A stretch of DNA of 64,000 bases from Tautonia plasticadhaerens (GTDB lineage Bacteria > Planctomycetota > Planctomycetia > Isosphaerales > Isosphaeraceae), in contig NZ_CP036426.1 in the NCBI RefSeq assembly GCF_007752535.1, positions 6,572,001 to 6,636,000 of the forward strand. Reading direction: 5' to 3'. Below are positions 8,966-17,270 of this stretch, piece by piece. The translations under genes were made by a program, and so were the position numbers. Position 1 is the stretch's first letter. Each line of letters opens with the position of its first letter. Under the pieces are notes generated by a model. It made no database searches and was not told where the DNA came from. It saw only the letters and a list, made by a program, of their open reading frames with translations.

Positions 8966-10237
8966 ATGAACCGGACCTACACCCCCGACTTAAACCCCGA
9001 CGTCCTCGACCGCCTCGCCGCGTATGCCGCCTCCTTCCGCGCCGACTTCAACCGGCCCCGCCAGGCCGCCTGGTGCGGCGTCTACCTCCGCGGCCTGGTC
9101 CAGGACGGGGACCGCAAGAGCGTCGAGCCGATGGCCGCCCGCGTCCCCCTGTCGGAGGGGCTCGACGTCGCCGACCCCGACCAGGCCCTGCAGCAGTTCC
9201 TCGGCCAGAGCACCTGGGACGAGCAAGCGGTCCTGAGCCGCTACCGGGCCACGATGGCGGCGAAGTTCGCCGACCCGGCCGGCATCTTCGTGATCGATGA
9301 CACCACCTTCCCCAAGCAGGGCACGCACTCCGTCGGCGTGCAGCGGCAGTACTGCGGCGCCCTGGGCAAGAAGGCCAACTGCCAGTGCGCCGTCAGCGTC
9401 CACTACGTCGCCCCGAGGGGGCACTACCCGCTGAACATGCGGCTCTACCTCCCGGAGGGCTGGCTGGCCGACCCGAAGCGACTGGATAAGGCCAAGGTGC
9501 CCGAGGCCGAGCGGCGGTCGCTGACCAAGGGTCAGATCGCCCTGGAGTTGCTCGACCGCATCCGCGCCGAAGGGCTGCCGGGCGGGCTCGTCGTGGCCGA
9601 CAGCGGCTACGGCGTCTCGGGCCCGTTCCGCGACGGCCTGGCCGAGCGGGGCCTGCACTACGTCGTCGGCGTGACCGACGAGATGCTGGTCTTCACCGAG
9701 GAGCCGAGGTGGGACGAGCCCAAGGCCGGGACGGGCGGGCGGCCGCAGAAGCGGCGTCGCCTGGCCGAGGGCTCGCCCCGGCCGGTGGGCCTGAAGGAGC
9801 TGGCGGCGCGGACGCCGCGCCGGAAGGTGACGTGGCGGGAGGGGACCAAGGGCCCGATGTGGGGCCGATTCGCCTGGCTGCGCGTTTGGCCGGGCCAGGG
9901 ATGGGCGACAGGCGATTGCGCCGGGGCGGAGCCGATCTGGCTGCTGATCGAGGAGCAGGCCGACGGCAAGCTGAAGTACGCCTTCAGCAACCTCCCGGCC
10001 GATACCAGCCGGATCCGCGCGGTGCGCCTGTGGCGGAGTCGCTGGCCGGTGGAGCTCGGGTACCAGCAGATGAAGGAGGAACTGGGGCTGGACCACCACG
10101 AGGGCCGCTCGTGGCGGGGCTTCCACCATCACGCCTGCCTGGTGATGTTGGCCTTCGGGTTCCTCACCCTGGAGCGACGCCGAGCCCGTCGGGGGCGATC
10201 CCGGCCGGGCAAAAAGGGGGAGGCCGAGCGCCGGTGA
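8966..10237 (+). CDS. IS701-family transposase, main frame (extended by -1 frame to 10353)
   Basis: The 423-residue frame carries the IS701 core: FVIDDTTFPKQGTHSVGVQRQYCG (first Asp), VVADSGYGVSG (second Asp) and LGYQQMKEELGLDHHEGRSWRGFHHH (acidic end). The frame stops early at 10235-10237, right after GKKGEAERR. The -1 frame continues as GGGRAPVITVPAIRRALQRLLAP..TKLTE to TAG 10351-10353, inside the element's terminal repeat. That tail is what IS701 proteins normally end with. I therefore expect the functional product to need a -1 shift at 10213-10219. Confidence 0.85.
   Translation: MNRTYTPDLNPDVLDRLAAYAASFRADFNRPRQAAWCGVYLRGLVQDGDRKSVEPMAARVPLSEGLDVADPDQALQQFLGQSTWDEQAVLSRYRATMAAKFADPAGIFVIDDTTFPKQGTHSVGVQRQYCGALGKKANCQCAVSVHYVAPRGHYPLNMRLYLPEGWLADPKRLDKAKVPEAERRSLTKGQIALELLDRIRAEGLPGGLVVADSGYGVSGPFRDGLAERGLHYVVGVTDEMLVFTEEPRWDEPKAGTGGRPQKRRRLAEGSPRPVGLKELAARTPRRKVTWREGTKGPMWGRFAWLRVWPGQGWATGDCAGAEPIWLLIEEQADGKLKYAFSNLPADTSRIRAVRLWRSRWPVELGYQQMKEELGLDHHEGRSWRGFHHHACLVMLAFGFLTLERRRARRGRSRPGKKGEAERR
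10213..10219 (+). promoter_or_regulatory. candidate programmed -1 frameshift heptamer A_AAG_GGG
   Basis: In the transposase frame the bases read AAA AAG GGG GAG. A_AAG_GGG fits the X_XXY_YYZ slippery rule. Slipping back one base joins the main IS701 frame to the 40-codon tail that ends exactly at the IS right end. It could equally be a one-base assembly or mutational error in a homopolymer. Confidence 0.45.
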
Positions 10238-10358
10238 TCACGGTGCCGGCGATCCGCCGGGCGTTGCAGCGGCTGCTGGCGCCGGTCAGCCGGCCGGACT
10301 GCGCGCACTGCCGGCCCTGGCTCACCCGCTCCAAGACCAAGCTAACGGAGTAGTATTA

Positions 10359-11265
10359 GAAGCCCTGACAAAACCGTGTGGCATGGAGTTTGCGCCCTGG
10401 TGCTGTTTTCCTCCGAACCGAAGGAGACACCACCATGGCGAGCGCCCACATGCCGGACGAGTTCTTCGATCTGGTTGCCCACCACCTGCCGCCGGAACCG
10501 GCCATCGGCCCCTACGGCGGGCGTCCGCCGATCGGGCACCGGGTCGCCCTGCGTGTCATCTGGTTCGTCCTGGCCACCGGCAATCGCTGGGAGGATGTCC
10601 CGCAGGAACTCGGCTGCTCAGGTCGCACCGCCCATCGCCGGCTGCGGGCCTGGGAGGAGGCCGGCATCTGGGACCGCCTCCATGCCGACCTGCTGAGGCT
10701 GCTCCGCAAGGCTGGCAAGCTGGAGACCGACACGGTGGTCGTCGACGGCGTGACGGTGCGGGCCTCCGGCGGCGGCGAGGCGACCGGCCCGAGCCCCGTC
10801 GACCGCAGCAGGAAGGGCACGAAGCACACGGTGATGGTCAGTCGCACCGGAGTGCCGCTGGCGATCCGCACCGCCGGGGCCAACGAGAGCGACCACCGCC
10901 AGATCATCCCGCTGGTGCTCGACTTCCCGAGCGTCGCCGGCAAACCGGGCAGGCCGAAGCAGTTGCCGGATGACCTGTATGCCGACCGGGGCTACGACAG
11001 CGAGGGGACGAGGGCGTTACTGCGTTGGATGGGCATCGAGCCGCACATCGCCAAGCGTCGGACACCGCACGGCAGCGGGCTGGGCAAGGTCCGCTGGGTG
11101 GTGGAGCGGACGATCGGCTGGATCAAGGGCCTGCGGCGGATGCGGGTGCGGTACGACCGGCTGGGGGTGATCCAGGACGCCTGGACGACCCTGGCGGCCT
11201 GTGTCATCTGCTTCCGTATCCTCCACCAGGATGTGATGTGATTCACCCGGTTTTGTCAGGGCTTC
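10359..11265 (+). mobile_element. IS5-family insertion sequence (907 bp), TSD TTA
   Basis: The perfect terminal inverted repeats are GAAGCCCTGACAAAACC (10359-10375) and GGTTTTGTCAGGGCTTC (11249-11265). TTA lies directly outside both ends (10356-10358 and 11266-11268), a TNA-type 3-bp duplication. The same terminal repeat builds the MITE at 24368-24435. Confidence 0.9.
10435..11241 (+). CDS. IS5-family transposase
   Basis: A 268-residue protein with ATG 10435 behind AAGGAG. The DUF4096-like N-terminus (LPPEPAIGPYGGRPPIGHRVALRVIWFVL) is followed by the DDE domain: VVVDGVTVRA (first Asp), DDLYADRGYDSEG (second Asp) and VRWVVERTIGWIKGLRRMRVRYDR (Glu). It ends eight bases before the right inverted repeat. 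Everything needed for activity is present, and it can be the source of transposase for the MITE upstream of the caspase-WD40 gene. Confidence 0.9.
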   Translation: MASAHMPDEFFDLVAHHLPPEPAIGPYGGRPPIGHRVALRVIWFVLATGNRWEDVPQELGCSGRTAHRRLRAWEEAGIWDRLHADLLRLLRKAGKLETDTVVVDGVTVRASGGGEATGPSPVDRSRKGTKHTVMVSRTGVPLAIRTAGANESDHRQIIPLVLDFPSVAGKPGRPKQLPDDLYADRGYDSEGTRALLRWMGIEPHIAKRRTPHGSGLGKVRWVVERTIGWIKGLRRMRVRYDRLGVIQDAWTTLAACVICFRILHQDVM

Positions 11266-11356
11266 TTACGTCGGAAGAACCGTATCTTTTTACACCACCT
11301 CCTGTCAACAAGGGGCGGCGTGGTCATTCTCAGGCAGGGCCGATAACTTGATCGGC

Positions 11357-11876
11357 TCATGGGGCGGAATCCGTGCTCGGGGGTATCCCCAGCAGGATCC
11401 TCAGGAACTCATCCGTGACGGACTTGATGTTGTACCCCCATTGGAAGACCGCCTGGTACTGGGCCAGGTACCATTTGCTCACGCCATAGAACCGCCGCAG
11501 GAAGTTCCGGACGTGCGTCCAGATCCTCTCCTGCGTGTTGCAGTGCACCTCACGCACCCCGTCCCCGTCGTCATCCCGCGCCCAGCCCGACTTCGGCCCC
11601 GAGTGGTCCACCGCCCGGTGGACCCGCCTCATCCCGGGCAAGCCGGAGTAGCCCTTCCACTCGTCGGTGTTAACCACCGTCCCCCCGAGCGTCGTGCAGT
11701 CGATCACCTCCTGCAACTCCGCCCCGTCGGCGTGGTCGAGCACCTCCGAGCGGAACTCACCCGACTGCCGCCCGACCACGCCGGCGATCGGCGGCCGGTC
11801 GTTGGCGAAGGTCCCGTGGCCGCGGCGGCGGTTGGCACGCCGTCGCGGCGGGTCGGCCGGATCGGGATGCGGGATC
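11357..11876 (-). pseudogene. IS1595 (ISXO2-like) transposase, C-terminal part
   Basis: The minus frame gives KGIPHPDPADPPRRRANRRRGHGT, PPIAGVVGRQSGEFR, NTDEWKGYSGL, VHCNTQERIWTHVRNFLRRFYGVSKWYLAQY, the ISXO2-like core. It has no start because the element at 11884-15561 is inserted. The upstream continuation EMYQNAGEK sits on the far side, at about 15569-15598 (minus), before IS256. A T-run at the junction differs by one base from a perfect restoration. The remaining N-terminus is missing beyond IS256. Confidence 0.75.
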
Positions 11877-11883
11877 CCTTTTT

Positions 11884-12770
11884 CTAGGGCAGCAAAGCTG
11901 GATTGATCAGGGCATTTTCAAGGGATCGCAGATAGGAGTCGGGGTCGCGGCGGAAGCGGCGGCCGAGCGTCCGGGCGGCTCGACGGCGTTCCAGCGAGGC
12001 CCGCAGGGCACGCCAGGCGGCCAGGTCCGCGGGGGCCAGGTCGGCCGGCTCGACGGCCCTCGCCCGCGTCGCCGCCGCGGCAATCAGGCGGACCGAGCCG
12101 CGGACCACCGTCCCCGGGCTGGCGACCTTGCGGCCGCTGCAGCGGCGTTCGTGATAGCGGTACGAGCCGAAGAACTGCTCCAGGTCGTTGTTCGTCCGCG
12201 GCAGGCCCGCCACGTCGTAGCAGGCGAACAGATGCGGCCGGTAGCTGCGCGTCGCCTTCTCGAAGTGGGCGCACGCTGCCGCCAGGACACCCTCGAAGTG
12301 GCCGTGCCGTCGCAGCGACGCCAGCAGGCCGTCGAACCGACGCCGCACGCCCGCGGCGTCCAGGCCGGCCTTGTTCGCCAGGATCGCGGCGAACCGGCGG
12401 ACCCACCCGAACGCCACGCGGATCGCCGGCCAGGCGTTGGAGGTCGCCTCCAGGCCCTTGGCCAGGATCGCCCGCAGCCGCGTCAGCTCCCTCGGGATCC
12501 CCCCCTCCCGGCCGCCCGATCGAGGCTCGCGGCGACCTTCTCCAGCCGGCCGTGGAGCTTCAGCCCCGACGCCTCCAGCGGCGGCCGGCCGTCGTCGGTC
12601 AGGGCCGACCGCACCGCCGCGCAGTAAGCTCGGACCGCTTCGGCCCCGGCGTCGTCGCGGCCTCCGACCTTCCGCTCGATCGGCCGCACGCCCCGCACCC
12701 GCTTCTTGAGCTGCACCTTGGCGTGGCGGTCGGCCTCGTAGATCGGCAGGGCCGCTTCGCGGAGGTAATG
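11884..12770 (-). pseudogene. transposase C-terminal half (PRTNNDLEQFF type), frame broken at a G7 run
   Basis: Reading leftward from 12768: YLREAALPIYEADRHAK, QLKKRVRGVRPIERK, then after 12499-12505 a -1 frame gives GIPRELTRLRAIL, AHFEKATRSYRPHLFACYD, LPRTNNDLEQFFGSYRYHERR. This is the C-terminal half of the gene whose N-terminal half is at 14768-15483. The G7 run offers G_GGG_GGA, a valid -1 slippery heptamer, so the break may be programmed rather than damage. The family is known to me only as an unclassified DDE transposase with a PRTNNDLEQ signature. Confidence 0.7.
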
Positions 12771-13083
12771 CACCATCCGAACGCAATCGGTGCATTGCGG
12801 ACGACCATTGTCGTTCCGTTCAGGTCCACGACCCGCCGCTTCATCCCCCACCTCTCGAATCGATCCTGGCCCGAGGGGCAATAGACCGGACATTGTGACC
12901 CCCGGGAGGTCACACCGATGCGCCGGCAAACCCGTCTGCCCCGACCCCCGGCTTGGGTCATCCACTCCGCCTTCGTCCCCCGTCGTGACGGGCCAAGGCG
13001 ACTCGAGCAGGCCTTCGGGATCCTGCTCGGGTCGTCACCGCCCGATCAGTCCCACACCCCATCTCAGGACCGGAGAGAACCCC
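12771..13083. other. left end of the recombinase element, no gene
   Basis: About 310 bases from the attachment arm to the recombinase start. No domain-bearing frame is visible; the stretch should hold the recombinase promoter. Confidence 0.4.
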
Positions 13084-13887
13084 ATGAAAGCGGCGACCTA
13101 CGCCCGAGTCTCGACCGACAAGCAGGGGCGTGACCAGACCGTTGACAGCCAGCTCGAGGCCCTCCGCCGCTGGGCGGCCACTCACGGCCACGAGCTCAAA
13201 GACGATCACGTCTACATCGACGAGGGCTATTCGGGCGCGCGCCTCGACCGTCCCGCGCTCGACCGCCTCCGCGACGCCGCACGCGAGGGCGAGTTCGACG
13301 TCCTGGGCGTCTACAGCCCCGACCGGCTGGCCCGCCGCTACGCCTACCAGGTCCTCCTGCTCGAGGAGCTCCGCAAGGCCTCGTGCGCCGTCGAGTTCAT
13401 CGAGCGGCCCATCTCCGACGACCCACACGACCAGCTCCTGCTCCAGATCCAGGGGGCGATCGCCGAGTACGAGCGGGCGGTGCTCGGCGAGCGGTTCCGC
13501 CGCGGCAAGCTCCAGAAGGCCCGCGCCGGCCACTGGATCGCCGGCCAGGCCCCCTACGGCTACCGCTACGTGCCCAATCGGGACGGCGTGCCGGGGCACC
13601 TGGAGATCGAGGAGGTCGAGGCCGAGGTCGTCCGGATGGTCTACCGCTGGCTGATCGACGAGCGGATGACCGTCCGCCAGATCCTCAAGCGGCTCGCCGC
13701 CGGGCCCTGGCGGCCCCGCAACGGCAAGCGGCTCTGGTCCAACAGCCTCGTGCATCGGGTCCTCTCCGACCCGCTTTATTCCGGCACGGCCTACGCCAAC
13801 CGGCACGTGCTCGTCGCCCCGCGGAGGCCCCGGACCGCCGGCCCCCGGGCGGGCCAGCCGACGTGCCGCAAGGATCGCCCGCGCTAG
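13084..13887 (+). CDS. large serine recombinase, N-terminal part ended by an in-frame TAG
   Basis: 267 residues from ATG 13084. The resolvase catalytic domain has YARVSTDKQGRDQT with the nucleophile Ser8, then YSPDRLARRYAYQ and QIQGAIAEYERAVLGERFRRG. The recombinase domain begins at GQAPYGYRYVPN and includes WSNSLVHRVLSDPLYSGTAYANR. The frame ends at TAG 13885-13887 and continues in the same frame with EWIPIPVPAIVDG, so this is a nonsense interruption rather than a frameshift. A stop here removes the zinc-ribbon and coiled-coil DNA-binding half. The element is probably immobile unless the stop is read through. Confidence 0.75.
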   Translation: MKAATYARVSTDKQGRDQTVDSQLEALRRWAATHGHELKDDHVYIDEGYSGARLDRPALDRLRDAAREGEFDVLGVYSPDRLARRYAYQVLLLEELRKASCAVEFIERPISDDPHDQLLLQIQGAIAEYERAVLGERFRRGKLQKARAGHWIAGQAPYGYRYVPNRDGVPGHLEIEEVEAEVVRMVYRWLIDERMTVRQILKRLAAGPWRPRNGKRLWSNSLVHRVLSDPLYSGTAYANRHVLVAPRRPRTAGPRAGQPTCRKDRPR

Positions 13888-14767
13888 GAGTGGATCCCCA
13901 TCCCGGTGCCGGCCATCGTTGACGGGATTACTTATCAAAGTGCGAGCGAACAATTGGCCCGGAACTCGGCCCTCTCCTTCCGCAACAACACCCGCAACGA
14001 CTACCTGCTCCGCTGCCTGCTCACCTGCCGGACGTGCGGCCTGGCCATGTGCGGCGTCACCACCAGCGGGGCCCGCGGGCGGCGCCAGCACCGCTACTAC
14101 ATGTGCCACGGCAAGGACACCCTCGCCCGGGACCGCGCGCATCCCTGCCCCCAGCCACGGCCCCGGGCCGAGGAGCTCGACGCGGCCGTCTGGGACCACG
14201 TCAAGCGGCTGCTCGACGACCCGTCCACGCTGGCCGCGCAGTTCGAGGAGCGAGCCAGGCAGGCCGACGCACTCGACGCCGACGCCCGCGCGGCGGGCCA
14301 GAAGTGGGAGGCCCAGTTGCGTCGGCTCGACCGCGAGGGGCAACGACTGCTCGACGCCTACCAGGCCGAGGCGATCGATCTCGCCGAGCTCAAGCAGCGT
14401 CGAGAACAGATCAGTTCGCGCAAGCATTTGCTGTCGATGCAGCGCGACCAGGAGCAACGGTTGCGCTCCGAGCGGCAGACGGCCAAGGAGGTCTGGTCCG
14501 ACCTGACGGCGTTCTGCGAGCGGGTGCGGTCGCGGCTCGATGAGGCGACGTTGGCCGAGCGGCAGCGGATCTTGCAGTTGCTCATCGACCGCGTCATCGT
14601 GGGGGAGGACTCGCTGGAGATCCGCCACGTGATCCCGCTCGGCCGGCTGAGGGCGGAGCCCGCCAGTCCGGGTCCCACCGACCCGACCGGGTCAGGAGGT
14701 GGAGAGGGGAACGAGCCGGAGGGGGCGACGCCGAGCGGACTCGGTGCGCGATTGCGTACGGACGGTG
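13888..14767 (+). pseudogene. C-terminal part of the same serine recombinase, without its own stop in the element
   Basis: In frame with the N-terminal part: EQLARNSALSFRNNTRNDYLLRCLL, zinc ribbon CRTCGLAMCGV..YYMCHGK, a coiled-coil stretch rich in Glu/Arg/Gln, and LLIDRVIVGEDSLEIRHVIPLGRL. No stop codon occurs before the element ends at 14767. The open frame runs on through antisense host sequence to TAG 15559-15561. The codons at 13918-13956 are unusually A/T-rich for the region. Confidence 0.65.
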
Positions 14768-15483
14768 TGGAAGTGGCAGAGCTGGTGCGGCACGTCCGGC
14801 AGGGCTTTCGCCACGGCCCTGCGGATCGACGTCTGGCCGTCGGACACCACGCCGGCGATCGGCACGTCCCCCAGGACGCCCTCCACCTCGACGAGCAGCG
14901 CGGCCAGGTCGTCCTGCGTCGAGGAGAGGAGGCTCCTGGCCAGGAGCACCTCGCCGGAGAGCACCTCGCGGATGACCCACAGGACCTCGTGGCCGACGTC
15001 CGGCTGCAGGCCATCGATGGCCAGGATCGCTCGGCCCTGCGGCGTGACGGCCGCCCGGAGCCGATTGGGGTCGGCGCAGGTCAGGGCGAGCAGCTCGTCG
15101 TAGCGGTCCACGAGGTTGCCGACGCTCCGCTCGCAGATCGGCACGCCGCGACGGACCAGCTCGGCGTGGATCTCCGGGACGCTGCGTCGCTCGCCATGCC
15201 GCAGCCGCCCGGCCAGGGCGATCACGTCGAGGCCGAACTCCTGCTGGGGCAAGGCGAAGCGGCCCTCCTGCTCGGGCCGGAGGCAGGCCTTGTGGCGGGA
15301 GCACGCGGGATTGCGGCAGCTGCGGACCTGCAGCCGCAATCGGACGAGGCCCTCCGGGGTGACGACCGTCCGGCTCGGCTTGTTGGCGGCCCAGAGCTTC
15401 CGACCGCACTCGGGGCAGTCGCGGATGCAGCTGGTCAGCTCGATCGTCCGATCCGGCTTCGGCCGGGCACTCCGTCGCGGCAT
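14768..15483 (-). pseudogene. transposase N-terminal half, split by the recombinase element
   Basis: ATG 15483 begins MPRRSARPKPDRTIELTSC, a zinc-binding set (CIRDCPECGRKLW and CRNPACSRHKACLRPEQEG), a winged region (RSVPEIHAELVRRGVPICERSVGNL), then AILAIDGLQPD and IAGVVSDGQTSIRRAVAKALPDVPHQLCHFH. The reading then enters the inserted element and stops at about 14692. The remainder of the protein is at 11884-12768. Confidence 0.75.
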
Positions 15484-15598
15484 GGCAGGCTCCTGGATGC
15501 GGTGTCGTCTCCAGGGGTAACCGATGCCGGAACGAACATCAATCGGGCTTTGCCACCCTAGCCTTTTTTCCCCCGCGTTCTGGTACATCTCGGGCTCC

Positions 15599-16908
15599 GG
15601 TAGTGCAACCTCGTTTCTGTAAATTCCCGGTTCGGCGGCGGGTCACTCCGGCTCCATCGTCAGGTACTTGCGGTTGGTCTCCCACTCCTCGCTGATCTCC
15701 ATCGCCACGGCGCTGACCAGTCGCAGCGCCGACGCCTCGTTGGGGAACAGCCCGGCGACCCTCGTCCGCCGCTTCAGCTCCTTGTTCAGCCGCTCCAGCA
15801 TGTTGATCGTCCGCAGCCGACGCCGATGTCCCGGCGGCAGGGCGAACACCGCCAGCCCCTCGGGGATGTTGGCCTCCAGCCACTCGGCCAGCTTCGGGGC
15901 GCTCGCCCGGTACTTCTTCACGGCGATCTCCAGCTGCCGCTCGGCCTCGGGCCGATCCGGGGCGTCGAAGACCGCCCGGATGCTGGCCACGACCGCCTTC
16001 CGCATCCCGGGCTTGGGCACGAAGGCCATGGCATTCTCGACGAGATGGAATTGGCACCGCTGCCAGGGTACGCCGGTGAGCCGGGCGGCCAAAGCCGGCT
16101 TGAGCCCGGCGTGGGCGTCGCTGACCACGAGCTTCACCCCGTGCAGGCCCCGGGCCTGGAGCGAGGCCAGGAAGTCCCGCCAGTGGGCCTCGGCCTCGGA
16201 CAGCGAGACGCTCACCCCGAGGATCGACCGCCTGCCTTCGGCGTCGATGCCGATGGCCACGAGCACGGCACAGGAGCGGACCTGGCCGCCGTGGCGGACG
16301 TGCTCGTCGCGGGCATCCAGGATCAAATAGGGCGTCTCGCCGATCGGCCGGGCCCGCCACTTCTCCAGCTCCTCGTCGAGGGCCCGGGCGGCCCGGCTGA
16401 CCTGCGAGCTGGTGACCTCCAGGCCGCAGAGCTTCTCGGTGATGGCGGCGACCTTCCTCGTCGAGACGCCCGGCACGTACATCTCGGCCACGGCCAGCTT
16501 GAGAGCCCGCTCGCTGCGGATGCCTTTCTCCAGGGTCGAGGGATAGAACTCGATCCCACGAGCCTGCGGGACCTCGACGCTCAGCGGCCCGATCCGGGTG
16601 TGGATCGTCCGGGGCTTGAAGCCGTTGGCATACCCAGTGCGGCCCTCGGACCGCTCATACGGCCGGGCCCCCAGGGCGTTCGAGCGTTCGAGCTTCATGA
16701 CCTCGTTGAGCAGGACGGTGACGGCGGACGCCAGGCCGTCGAAGCCGTTCTCGGCGAGCAGTTCCGTGATCCGATCCAGGGCGGTAGGCTGATCGTGGTG
16801 GGTCATCGTCGGTCGTCTCCCTCGGGTTGGTTGGCACCTTCCAAGGGAACCGGCGGTGGCCCGCCGCTTCAAGACCGGGCGAATTTACAGAACCGATGAT
16901 GCACTACC
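15599..16908 (-). mobile_element. IS256-family insertion sequence, no matching target duplication
   Basis: The terminal inverted repeats are GGTAGTGCAACCTCGTTTCT (from 15599) and, in complement, GGTAGTGCATCATCGGTTCT (from 16908), both continuing GTAAATTC. The 8 bases outside differ (CGGGCTCC versus GGTCCTGG). A rearrangement between elements has therefore joined an IS1595 fragment on the left to an IS701-like fragment on the right. Confidence 0.8.
15643..16806 (-). CDS. IS256-family transposase
   Basis: A 387-residue protein with ATG 16806 (MTHHDQPTALDRITELL). The mutator-type domain is complete: YVPGVSTRKVAAITEKLCG, YLILDARDEHVRHGGQVR (first Asp), LVVSDAHAGLKPALAARLTGV (second Asp), PWQRCQFHLVENAM, and LRTINMLERLNKELKRRTRVAGLFPNEASALRLV containing the catalytic Glu. 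It lies wholly between the inverted repeats and looks intact. Confidence 0.92.
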   Translation of the reverse strand: MTHHDQPTALDRITELLAENGFDGLASAVTVLLNEVMKLERSNALGARPYERSEGRTGYANGFKPRTIHTRIGPLSVEVPQARGIEFYPSTLEKGIRSERALKLAVAEMYVPGVSTRKVAAITEKLCGLEVTSSQVSRAARALDEELEKWRARPIGETPYLILDARDEHVRHGGQVRSCAVLVAIGIDAEGRRSILGVSVSLSEAEAHWRDFLASLQARGLHGVKLVVSDAHAGLKPALAARLTGVPWQRCQFHLVENAMAFVPKPGMRKAVVASIRAVFDAPDRPEAERQLEIAVKKYRASAPKLAEWLEANIPEGLAVFALPPGHRRRLRTINMLERLNKELKRRTRVAGLFPNEASALRLVSAVAMEISEEWETNRKYLTMEPE

Positions 16909-17268
16909 GGTCCTGGTGGCGTGCAGCCGGTTCCGGGTGGAGGAGTTCTTCGAGGACTGCAAGGGCTACCTGGGGATGGCGCAGTACGAGACGCGCTCGT
17001 GGGTCGGCTGGCACCACCACATGACGCTGGTGGGCCTGGCCCACCTGTTCGTCACCTTGACGCGCATGCGCCTGGAAAAAAGGCCCCGTCGCTGACGTTG
17101 GACCGCACGGTGCGCCTGCTGAGGTCGGCGCTGGCCGAGCCGGAGCTGTCGTTGGAGCGGGCGATCACCCTGATGGAGTACCACATCCGACGCAACGCGA
17201 TCGCCAAGGCGTCGCACGACAAGACGTGGCGGATCAAGCACAAAGATGTCGATTTCCTGCTGCTGTAG
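16909..17268 (+). pseudogene. IS701-like transposase C-terminal remnant with a -1 frame break
   Basis: The frame reads FRVEEFFEDCKGYLGMAQYE, SWVGWHHHMTLVGLAHLFVTLTR and ends at RLEKRPRR. The -1 frame continues EKKAPSLTLDRTVRLLRSALAEPELSLERAI..KDVDFLLL to 17268. The switch occurs in GGAAAAAAGG. The N-terminal two thirds are missing at the IS256 border. A frame break after a Lys-Lys A-run occurs at the same place in the complete IS701 at 8912-10355. Confidence 0.7.
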
Positions 17269-17270
17269 AA

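Larger units (their letters stand above)
8912..10355 (+). mobile_element. IS701-family insertion sequence, TSD TTAG
   Basis: The ends are TGCTACTCCGTTA (from 8912) and TAACGGAGTAGTA (to 10355), an imperfect inverted repeat. TTAG flanks both sides (8908-8911 and 10356-10359), the YTAR-type 4-bp target duplication expected for IS701. The right copy is shared with the first base of the neighbouring IS5, so this element landed exactly on the IS5 edge. Confidence 0.75.
12771..14767 (+). mobile_element. serine-recombinase element inserted in a transposase gene (core TG)
   Basis: Removing 12771-14767 plus one TG copy rejoins the minus-strand host codons exactly: ...L-C-H-F-H | Y-L-R-E-A-A... TG borders the element at 12769-12770 and 14768-14769. 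The two ends are imperfect inverted copies: CACCATCCGAACGCAATCG from 12771 and, in complement, CACCGTCCGTACGCAATCG from 14767 (17 of 19 match). Joined in a circle they flank TG symmetrically, as expected of attP for a large serine recombinase. The only gene inside is the recombinase. Confidence 0.8.
11884..15561 (-). mobile_element. unclassified DDE transposon interrupting the IS1595 gene, itself interrupted
   Basis: The ends are CTAGGGCAGCAAAGCTGGAT (11884 on) and, in complement, CTAGGGTGGCAAAGCCCGAT (from 15561), an imperfect inverted repeat of about 24 bp. CCTTTTT flanks it on both sides (11877-11883 and 15562-15568), fitting a 7-bp duplication. Its transposase stop TAG (11884-11886) lies in the terminal repeat. 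About 2.0 kb of its length is the recombinase element 12771-14767. Confidence 0.7.

Noticed and set aside
13906-15561. 551-residue single gene
   Set aside because: Only the first 290 residues are recombinase; the rest is antisense of the split transposase.
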